From the NCBI RefSeq assembly GCF_018141105.1, contig NZ_CP054839.1, forward strand, positions 3,534,001 to 3,598,000: a DNA stretch of 64,000 nt. Direction: 5' to 3'. How positions within the stretch are numbered: position 1 is the first letter of the stretch; the number at the start of each line of letters is the position of its first letter. The notes beneath the pieces are model-generated. The model had not been told where the DNA came from and ran no database searches. It saw nothing but the letters and a program-made list of their open reading frames with translations. Below, in pieces: positions 57,847-64,000 of this stretch. Origin of the DNA: Saccharopolyspora erythraea. GTDB taxonomy: Bacteria > Actinomycetota > Actinomycetes > Mycobacteriales > Pseudonocardiaceae. The position numbers and the translations under genes were made by a program.

Positions 57847-58932
57847 TCACAGCACCACCACGGAGCGCAGCACTTCGCCGTTGTGCATCCGGTCGAAGGC
57901 CGTCTCGACCTCCTCGAGCGCGATCCGTTCGGTGACGAACGCGTCCAGGTCGATGCCCCCCTGCTGGTGCAGTTCGACCAGCGCGGGGAAGTCGCGTTCG
58001 GGCAGGCAGTCGCCGTACCACGAGGACTTGATGGCGCCACCGCGGGAGAACACGTCGATCAGCGGCAGGTCGAGATCCATCTCCGGGCCCGGTACTCCCA
58101 CCAGGACGACGGTTCCGGCGAGGTCGCGGGCGTAGAAGGCCTGCTGGAACGTCTCCGGACGCCCGACCGCGTCGATCACGACGTCGGCCCCGACTCCACC
58201 GGTGAGCGTCCGGATCGCCTCGACCGGGTCGGCGTGGCGGGCGTTGACGAGGTCGGTCGCTCCCAGCTGCTCGGCCCACGCGAGCTTGCGCGAGTCCAGG
58301 TCGACGGCGATCACCTGCCGTGCGCCGGAGAAGTCGGCTCCGGCGACGGCCGCGCAGCCGACACCACCGCAGCCGATGACCGCGACGGTGTCACCGAGCC
58401 GGACCGGTGCGGTGTTGACCGCCGCGCCGATTCCGGCCATGACGCCGCAGCCGAGCAGTCCGGCCACCGCGGGATCGGACTCGGGGTCCACCTTGGTGCA
58501 CTGGCCGGCGGCGACCAGGGTCTTCTCGGCGAACGCGCCGATGCCCAGGGCCGTGGTCAGCGGTGTGCCGTCTTCCAGCGTCATGGGCTGGCGCGCGTTG
58601 TGGGTGTCGAAGCAGTACTGCGAGCGGCCACGGCGGCAGGACCGGCACTGTCCGCACACGGCGCGCCAGTTCAGCACGACGAAGTCACCGGGTCGCACGT
58701 TCCTGACGCCGGGGCCCACGGCCTCGACGACTCCCGCCGCTTCGTGTCCGAGCAGGTACGGGAACTCGGTGCCGATGCCGCCCTCGCGGTAGTGCAGGTC
58801 GGTGTGGCAGACCCCGCACGCCTGCACCGCGACGAGTGCCTCGCCTGGGCCGGGGTCGGGCACAAGGATGTCGAGTACCTCGACGGGGGCGCCTTTCTTG
58901 CGTGCCACGACGCCTCGGGCCTTGTGTCGCAC
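57847..58932 (-). CDS. mscR: S-(hydroxymethyl)mycothiol dehydrogenase (mycothiol-dependent formaldehyde dehydrogenase)
   Basis: This 361-residue zinc MDR enzyme closely follows the mycobacterial MscR pattern: [35 protein letters not shown] and GHEAAGVVE. The structural zinc lobe is [15 protein letters not shown], followed by [15 protein letters not shown] and [16 protein letters not shown]. It oxidises the mycothiol-formaldehyde adduct with NAD, and can reduce S-nitrosomycothiol. GTG is the start, with AGGAG eight bases upstream. It is divergent from the ferredoxin gene and 198 bases upstream of the oxygenase gene on the same strand, fitting disposal of formaldehyde made by demethylation. Confidence 0.95.
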   Translation of the reverse strand: MRHKARGVVARKKGAPVEVLDILVPDPGPGEALVAVQACGVCHTDLHYREGGIGTEFPYLLGHEAAGVVEAVGPGVRNVRPGDFVVLNWRAVCGQCRSCRRGRSQYCFDTHNARQPMTLEDGTPLTTALGIGAFAEKTLVAAGQCTKVDPESDPAVAGLLGCGVMAGIGAAVNTAPVRLGDTVAVIGCGGVGCAAVAGADFSGARQVIAVDLDSRKLAWAEQLGATDLVNARHADPVEAIRTLTGGVGADVVIDAVGRPETFQQAFYARDLAGTVVLVGVPGPEMDLDLPLIDVFSRGGAIKSSWYGDCLPERDFPALVELHQQGGIDLDAFVTERIALEEVETAFDRMHNGEVLRSVVVL

Positions 58933-59260
58933 GGGCAGATCTCCTCTTCGCACGAGCGCTGAGAGTGGTGGAGGGCGAAAGCCACGGAGAAGCATGTTGC
59001 GCATAGCGCACAGCGTTGCTCAATTTGAGACAACGATGAGGCTGGGTGGTCTTCCTGTCAAGAGGCACTTGCCAACGTTTGCCGCTACCGATCGGTAGCC
59101 GGGGGTCGCGTGGTGCCCGGCGGCCGAAACCCCTGTTGGAGGCGGAGAAGTCGCCCGAAGAGCCGCCAGTGGATCTCTTGACGGTGACCCGGTCGCTGTG
59201 GATCCTTGTTGCGTATAGAGCGACATGTTCTGTTATGCGCAACGTTTGGAGGGGGTGCTC
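58933..59260. promoter_or_regulatory. divergent promoter region with repeated TATGCGCAAC sites
   Basis: The 10-mer TATGCGCAAC occurs on the plus strand at 59234-59243, 17 bases before the ferredoxin ATG, and on the minus strand at 59005-58996, about 65 bases before the mscR start. The plus-strand copy has an inverted partner TTGCGTATA (59209-59217) 16 bases away. The minus copy has a weaker partner TTGTCTCAA (59034-59026). The symmetry suggests one regulator controls both directions. Confidence 0.55.
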
Positions 59261-59611
59261 ATGGTCGCCGTGTGCCGTGTCGAGGAGCTGCCGCCGGGGG
59301 AGTCGACCCGGGTCTGGGCGGACGTGGCCGTGGCCGTGTTCAACGCCGACGGTGAGTTCTACGCGGTCGACGACACCTGCACGCACCAGGACGCGTCGTT
59401 GTCGGAGGGGTTCCTGGAGGGCTGTTTCGTCGAATGCCCGCTGCACGCGGCGTTCTTCGACCTGCGCACGGGGATGCCGACCTGCCTGCCCGCCAAACGG
59501 CCGGTGCGCACCCACCCCGTGACCATCGAAGACGGCGTGATCCACGTGCACGTCACCGCAAACACCAGCCAGCAGTCCGAGAACGCACAGGAGCAGGAGG
59601 CCGTCGCATGA
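59261..59611 (+). CDS. Rieske-type [2Fe-2S] ferredoxin
   Basis: This 116-residue ferredoxin of the biphenyl/phenylpropionate dioxygenase type has cluster ligands in CTHQDASL and CPLHAAFFD. Fold features include VAVAVFNADGEFYAVDDTC and the late PVRTHPVTIEDGVIHVHV. It shuttles electrons from the next gene's reductase to an oxygenase. The ATG was chosen because GGAGGGGG stands 8-15 bases upstream. The stop overlaps the reductase ATG (ATGA). The oxygenase partner is probably the Rieske large subunit encoded at 56.5 kb on the other strand. Confidence 0.93.
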   Translation: MVAVCRVEELPPGESTRVWADVAVAVFNADGEFYAVDDTCTHQDASLSEGFLEGCFVECPLHAAFFDLRTGMPTCLPAKRPVRTHPVTIEDGVIHVHVTANTSQQSENAQEQEAVA

Positions 59612-60786
59612 GGAGCATCGCGGTGATCGGGGCGTCGCTGGCCGGGTACTCCGCCGCCCAGCAACTGCGCGCACAGGGCTTCGGCGGGCGGTTGGTGCTC
59701 GTCGGAGACGAGGTGCACCCGCCGTACGACCGTCCGCCGCTGTCGAAGGACTTCCTGCTGGGCAAGGTCGACGCGGATGCTCTCGCGCTCGGCGAGAAGT
59801 CCGACCTCGACGACCTCGAGGCGCAGTGGCTCGTCGGCGACCCCGCGGTGCGGCTGAGCCGCACCGACGGCGCGGTGGAGCTGCTCAGCGGCGAGCGGGT
59901 CGGCGTGGACGGCGTCGTCATCGCCACCGGCGCCACTCCCCGGCGGCTGCCGGGCACCGAGGGGATCGCCGGCATTCACACCCTGCGCACGCTCGACGAC
60001 GCTGCGAGGTTGCGCGAGCAGCTGACGAGCGCCTCACGGGTCGTGGTCATCGGTGCCGGTTTCATCGGGGCCGAGGTGGCGTCCTCGTGCTCCTACCTCG
60101 GCGCCGACGTGACCGTGGTCGAAGCCGCCGAGCTCCCCCTCGTCCACGCACTGGGCCGGAGCATGGCCGCGGCGTGTGCGGAACTGCACGGCGACCACGG
60201 GGTGCGGACGCGGTTCGGTGTCGGTGTCGCCGGCATCCTCTCGGCAGCCGGCCAGGTGACCGGGGTCCGGCTGGCCTCCGGAGAGGAACTGCCCGCCGAC
60301 GTCGTGGTGGTCGGTATCGGCGTCCGCCCCAACACCGGGTGGCTGGCCGACTCGGGCCTGACCATCGAGGACGGCGTCCGCTGCGACGCGGGCGGCATCA
60401 CCGACCTGCCCAACATCGCCGCGGTCGGCGACGTCGCCCAGGTGCACCGCCCCCACCTCGGCTACGCCACCCGCACCGAGCACTGGGCGGCGGCCACCGC
60501 CCAGCCGCGCGCGGCGGTGCGCAACCTGCTGGCGGGCACCACCGTCGAGCACCACGACGACACCCCGTACTTCTGGTCCGACCAGTACGGCAGCCGGATC
60601 CAGTTCGCCGGATCGGTGACTCCCGGAGCCCAGGCGCGCGTCGTCGAGGGCGACGTCGAGGACCGCAGCTTCCTCACCCACTACGAGCACGAGGGCCGAC
60701 TCGTAGCCGTGCTGGCCTTCAACCAGCCCAAGGCATTCGGGCGGGCCCGGCGCCAGATCGCCAAACCCGGTCTCGTCGCGGCTTGA
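59608..60786 (+). CDS. FAD-dependent ferredoxin reductase
   Basis: This 392-residue flavoprotein has the FAD motif IAVIGASLAGYSAAQQLRAQG, PPYDRPPLSKDFLLG, VVIATGATPRRLPG, the NAD(P) motif VVVIGAGFIGAEVASSC and the FAD-pyrimidine block LPNIAAVGDVAQ. A C-terminal reductase domain completes the ferredoxin-NAD reductase family architecture (as in BphA4). It passes electrons from NADH to the preceding ferredoxin. Overlapping starts tie the pair together; LysR follows 45 bases later. Confidence 0.94.
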   Translation: MRSIAVIGASLAGYSAAQQLRAQGFGGRLVLVGDEVHPPYDRPPLSKDFLLGKVDADALALGEKSDLDDLEAQWLVGDPAVRLSRTDGAVELLSGERVGVDGVVIATGATPRRLPGTEGIAGIHTLRTLDDAARLREQLTSASRVVVIGAGFIGAEVASSCSYLGADVTVVEAAELPLVHALGRSMAAACAELHGDHGVRTRFGVGVAGILSAAGQVTGVRLASGEELPADVVVVGIGVRPNTGWLADSGLTIEDGVRCDAGGITDLPNIAAVGDVAQVHRPHLGYATRTEHWAAATAQPRAAVRNLLAGTTVEHHDDTPYFWSDQYGSRIQFAGSVTPGAQARVVEGDVEDRSFLTHYEHEGRLVAVLAFNQPKAFGRARRQIAKPGLVAA

Positions 60787-60831
60787 CCACTGGGGACGCC
60801 TGACACGTGTACTGGGCCGTAAGGTGGGGCA

Positions 60832-61734
60832 ATGCTATTCCGGCAGCTCGAGTACCTCGTCGCGTTGTCGAGAGAGCAGCACTTCGCCCGCGCGGCCCAG
60901 GCGTGCCACGTCTCGCAGCCGACGCTGTCGGCGGCCGTCCGCAAGCTGGAGGACGAGCTCGGCGTTGCGCTGATCCGCCGCGAAAGGCGCTTCCAGGGCC
61001 TGACGCAGGAAGGCGAGCGCATCGTCCGGTGGGCGGAGCGGATCCTGGCCGACCGCGAGTCGATGCGACAGGAGGTCGGTGCCCTGCGCACCGGCCTGAA
61101 CGGACGACTCACCCTGGGGGTCATCCCGACGGCCGCGCCCGCGGTGCCCCTGCTCACCTCCGCGTTCTGCGCGAAGCACCCGCTCGCGCAGGTGCACGTC
61201 GTGGCCGATCTTTCCACCGACGAGATCTCCCGCAGGCTGCGCACCTTCGAGATCGACGTCGCGCTGACCTACGACCACGGCGCTGAGGTGAACGGGCTGA
61301 CCTCGGTTCCGCTGTACCGGGAGCACTACGTGTTCCTGACACCGTCGGACGGCGAGTTCGGGCGGCGCGAGTCGGTGACCTGGGCCGAGGCCGCCCGCGT
61401 GCCGCTGTGCCTGCTGACCCCGTCGATGCAGGGGCGGCGCAGGCTGGACGCCCTCTTCGGCAAGGCCGGCGTCGCGCCTTCGCCGCAGCTGGAGACCGAC
61501 TCGATCTCGTCGTTGTGCTCCCACGTCGCCACCGGGAGCTGGTCCACCATCGTTCCCGCACCGTTCGCCCGCGCGCTCGACGACATGGCGGGTGTGCGCG
61601 CCGTGGCCATCGAGGAGTCCGACGACGCCGCACGCGTCGCGTTGGTGCTGTCCTCCCGGGAACCCGGATCGGTGGTCGGGCGCGCGTTCGTCGACGTGGC
61701 GCGGTCGATCGACCTCGCCGCGTCACTGGAGTGA
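60832..61734 (+). CDS. LysR-family regulator next to formate dehydrogenase
   Basis: This 300-residue protein has an HTH at about residues 3-60 (RQLEYLVALSREQHFARAAQ, CHVSQPTLSAAVRKLEDELG) and an effector domain with LTLGVIPTAAPAVPLLTS. It belongs near the CynR/OxyR-type LysR branch by pattern only. It stands 307 bases before the molybdoenzyme gene in the same direction, with an ATAG-N7-CTAT site in between. It could sense formate, the molybdoenzyme substrate or oxidative stress. Confidence 0.92.
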   Translation: MLFRQLEYLVALSREQHFARAAQACHVSQPTLSAAVRKLEDELGVALIRRERRFQGLTQEGERIVRWAERILADRESMRQEVGALRTGLNGRLTLGVIPTAAPAVPLLTSAFCAKHPLAQVHVVADLSTDEISRRLRTFEIDVALTYDHGAEVNGLTSVPLYREHYVFLTPSDGEFGRRESVTWAEAARVPLCLLTPSMQGRRRLDALFGKAGVAPSPQLETDSISSLCSHVATGSWSTIVPAPFARALDDMAGVRAVAIEESDDAARVALVLSSREPGSVVGRAFVDVARSIDLAASLE

Positions 61735-62041
61735 CTCCGCACGGCAATTCGGGATAGACGGCGGCTATCAAGCGATCGGGAACGTCTCTTTGACAATTCA
61801 GCGGGGGTCGCCGATAACTGTCTGGCGCGGAATTCGGAGCGCCCGGTCGAGGGGGAAGCGGTGGAGGACCTGGGGCGCCTCGGCGGGCACCGCGTCCGTT
61901 CCGGTCGTCCGATGACCGCACGTTCTGCCTTCGACGGGTGAGTCCTGTGCGAGGGCGGTCGCCGGGCCGGCCCGGACGTCTTTCCCTGGGCGTCCGGGAC
62001 GGCTCGCGTCGGAAGTACCCAGTGGAGGAACAGAGGCGAGG
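61735..62041 (+). promoter_or_regulatory. LysR-type operator candidate upstream of the molybdoenzyme gene
   Basis: A perfect GATAG-N7-CTATC inverted repeat at 61753-61769 has the T-N11-A shape of LysR operators; OxyR-like sites use ATAG-N7-CTAT. It sits 19 bases after the LysR stop and about 270 before the next ATG. The remaining sequence has no gene; the 5' leader of the molybdoenzyme is long. Confidence 0.5.
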
Positions 62042-64000
62042 ATGAGCTCCATCGAAGACCCGACTGACGACCTTTCGGTGACACCGCCCAAGACCTGGGC
62101 GACCGGCGTCCCCGCGGTGGCCCACGCCCTGCAGTACTCGCTGAGCCAGACCTCGGTCCGCCGGACCGCCCTGACCCTGCTCAACGTGAACCAGGCCAAG
62201 GGGATCGACTGCCCCGGCTGCGCCTGGCCCGAAGGGGGCCCGCGGGAGCGCGCGCTCAACGAGTACTGCGAGAACGGCGCAAAGCACATCAACGACGAGG
62301 CGACCACGCGCCGGGTCACCGCCGACTTCTTCGCCCAGCACAGCGTTTCCGAGCTGGCGGCCAAGTCCGACTACTGGCTCAACCAGCAGGGCAGGCTGAC
62401 CGAGCCGATGGTCAAGCGCCCCGGCTCGCAGCACTACGAGCCGATCGGCTGGGACGAGGCGTTCGGCCTGCTCGCCGAGGAGCTGCGCGGGCTGGACTCG
62501 CCCGACGAAGCCCTGTTCTACACCTCCGGCCGGCTCAACAACGAGGCCGCGTTCCTGCTGCAGCTGTTCGCCCGCGCCTTCGGCACCAACAACCTGCCCG
62601 ACTGCAGCAACATGTGCCACGAGTCCAGCGGTTCGGCGATGAGCGAGACGCTGGGCGTGGGTAAGGGCACCGTGAGCCTCGACGACCTGCACCGGGCCGA
62701 CCTGGTCTTCGTGGTGGGCCAGAACCCGGGCACCAACCACCCGCGGATGCTGTCCGCGCTGGAGGAGACCAAGCGCAACGGCGGCCAGGTCATCGCGGTG
62801 AACCCGCTGCCGGAAGCCGGGCTGATGCGGTTCAAGCATCCGCAGAAGATCCGCGGCGTGCTCGGCCGCGGCACCGCCATCGCCGACCAGTTCCTGCAGA
62901 TCCGCCCCGGCGGCGATCTCGCGCTGTTCCAGGCGCTGAACTCGATGCTGCTGGAGGCCGAGGACGCCGCGCCGGGCACCGTGCTCGACCGCGCGTTCAT
63001 CGACGAGCACACCAGCGGGTTCGACGAGTTCGCCGAACACGTCCGCGCGGTCGGCTGGGCGCACGTCCTGGCCGCCACCGGACTGCGACGCGAGGAGATC
63101 GAGGAGGTCCGCGACCGAGTCCTGCGCAGCGAACGGATCATCGTCTGCTGGGCCATGGGCCTGACCCAGCACAAGCACGGCGTACCCACGATCCGCGAGG
63201 TCGTCAACTTCCTGCTGCTGCGCGGGAACATCGGCAAGCCCGGCGCGGGCGCGTGCCCGGTGCGCGGCCACAGCAACGTGCAGGGCGACCGCACGATGGG
63301 CATCTGGGAGCGGATGCCGCAGGCGTTCCTCGACGCGCTGGAGCGCGAGTTCGGCTTCACCCCGCCCACCGAGCACGGCTGGGACTCGGTGGACTCGATC
63401 CGGGCCATGCTCGACGGCCGAGCGAAGTTCTTCCTCGGTGTCGCGGGCAACTTCGTGCGCGCCAGTCCCGACAGCGACCGCACCGAGCAGGCGATGCGCA
63501 ACTGCCGGCTCACCGCGCACATCTCGACCAAGCTCAACCGCTCGCACGCGGTGTGCGGGCAGACCGCGCTGATCCTGCCCACGCTGGGCCGCAGCGATCG
63601 CGACGTCCAGTCCGGCGGTGAGCAGTTCGTGACGGTCGAGGACTCGATGAGCGAGGTGCACGCCTCGCGCGGCCGGCTGGAGCCGGCCTCGGAGGCGCTG
63701 CTCAGCGAGGTCGCGATCGTGTGCAGGCTGGCCCGCCGCACCCTCAGCGAGGACGTGGCGATCCCGTGGGAGGAGTTCGAGGCCGACTACGGCACGATCC
63801 GCGACCGGATCTCCCGCGTGGTGCCGGGCTTCGAGGACTTCAACGCCCGCGTGGCCGAACCGGGCGGGTTCCGGCTTCCTAACCCGGCCAACCACGGGAA
63901 GTTCCGCACCGCGACCGGCAAGGCGAACTTCACCCGCAACGAGTTCGTGAACCTCGAGGTCCCCGCGGGGCACCTCGTGCTCCAGACCCTGCGCTCGCAC
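62042..64000 (+). CDS. FdhF/YdeP-family molybdopterin oxidoreductase (3'-truncated)
   Basis: The first 653 residues are visible; family members are about 750-780 long. Features include DCPGCAWP (two Cys at 57 and 60, no full [4Fe-4S] set), FYTSGRLNNEAAFLLQLFAR, the molybdenum-site block NMCHESSGSAM (Cys192, where formate dehydrogenase has Sec or Cys), VGQNPGTNHPRML, IIVCWAMGLTQHKHGV and LRGNIGKPGAGACPVRGHSN. The protein probably oxidises formate or a related compound in the cytoplasm. Acting after mscR it would complete formaldehyde oxidation. The ATG follows GAGGCGAGG. The gene continues beyond the window. Confidence 0.92.
   Translation, partial: MSSIEDPTDDLSVTPPKTWATGVPAVAHALQYSLSQTSVRRTALTLLNVNQAKGIDCPGCAWPEGGPRERALNEYCENGAKHINDEATTRRVTADFFAQHSVSELAAKSDYWLNQQGRLTEPMVKRPGSQHYEPIGWDEAFGLLAEELRGLDSPDEALFYTSGRLNNEAAFLLQLFARAFGTNNLPDCSNMCHESSGSAMSETLGVGKGTVSLDDLHRADLVFVVGQNPGTNHPRMLSALEETKRNGGQVIAVNPLPEAGLMRFKHPQKIRGVLGRGTAIADQFLQIRPGGDLALFQALNSMLLEAEDAAPGTVLDRAFIDEHTSGFDEFAEHVRAVGWAHVLAATGLRREEIEEVRDRVLRSERIIVCWAMGLTQHKHGVPTIREVVNFLLLRGNIGKPGAGACPVRGHSNVQGDRTMGIWERMPQAFLDALEREFGFTPPTEHGWDSVDSIRAMLDGRAKFFLGVAGNFVRASPDSDRTEQAMRNCRLTAHISTKLNRSHAVCGQTALILPTLGRSDRDVQSGGEQFVTVEDSMSEVHASRGRLEPASEALLSEVAIVCRLARRTLSEDVAIPWEEFEADYGTIRDRISRVVPGFEDFNARVAEPGGFRLPNPANHGKFRTATGKANFTRNEFVNLEVPAGHLVLQTLRSH

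Noticed and set aside
61154-64000. A 948-codon open frame on the minus strand
   Set aside because: It runs opposite the molybdoenzyme gene, whose plus-strand product has clear family motifs. The minus frame shows none.

Overview
The DNA is very GC-rich, with strong third-position G/C bias, frequent GTG starts and many 4-base ATGA/GTGA stop-start overlaps. It carries mycothiol-dependent formaldehyde dehydrogenase, the GlgE maltose-1-phosphate pathway, F420-type luciferase-like oxidoreductase and a WXG-type secreted toxin. Together these point to a chromosomal segment of a mycothiol-producing actinomycete, most likely of the Pseudonocardiales (Saccharopolyspora-like); the genus is inference only.

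Layout. (1) 1-8334: an ABC importer locus (ATPase, lipoprotein binding protein, metallophosphoesterase, two permeases). Its binding-protein gene is cut in two by a 3.3 kb IS21-family element (1381-4712) that carries a GNAT acetyltransferase beside istA/istB. A convergent LysR gene follows. (2) 9541-12606: a P1B-type metal-efflux ATPase and its ArsR repressor, divergent from a DsbA-like gene whose 5' end looks deleted; two copies of an operator/promoter sequence lie between them. (3) 12685-20416: one leftward operon with an NCS1 permease, a hydantoinase/oxoprolinase-type protein, three diverged DUF917 proteins and a PucR-type regulator. (4) 20696-27343: a SAM-dependent methyltransferase, four universal stress proteins, a zinc alcohol dehydrogenase and an Acg-type nitroreductase, resembling a dormancy or hypoxia gene set. 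(5) 27503-30830: a WXG-domain polymorphic toxin with a papain-like/glutamine-deamidase C-terminus and an adjacent duplicated immunity-like protein. (6) 31235-38396: the GlgE operon (glgE-treS-mak-glgB) plus a small membrane protein. (7) 38727-42308: MFS exporter, LLM oxidoreductase, ABM protein and XRE regulator, then a leftward SDR gene. (8) 43585-53942: a tightly packed ten-gene operon that I cannot match to a known pathway. It encodes a SnoaL-ankyrin fusion, muconolactone-isomerase-like protein, EthD protein, two DJ-1/PfpI proteins, a benzoylformate-decarboxylase-like ThDP enzyme, an NTF2-like protein, an AGE-like (alpha/alpha)6-barrel protein, GlgX and a STAS protein. (9) 54230-56261: an orphan transposase-like gene and an aldo/keto-reductase-like gene that has lost its catalytic residues. 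(10) 56531-64000: a Rieske oxygenase with ferredoxin and reductase, mycothiol formaldehyde dehydrogenase, LysR and a formate-dehydrogenase-type molybdoenzyme running off the window.

How they fit together. Region 10 reads as an oxidative demethylation and one-carbon module: the Rieske system would release formaldehyde, MscR would oxidise it to the formate level, and the molybdoenzyme could finish the job. Regions 6 and 8 both touch alpha-glucan metabolism (GlgE-pathway synthesis versus GlgX debranching). The stop-start coupling of glgX to a STAS regulator and an AGE-like enzyme suggests that the unknown operon links storage-glucan use to a stress or partner-switching signal. No tRNA, rRNA or CRISPR array was seen.
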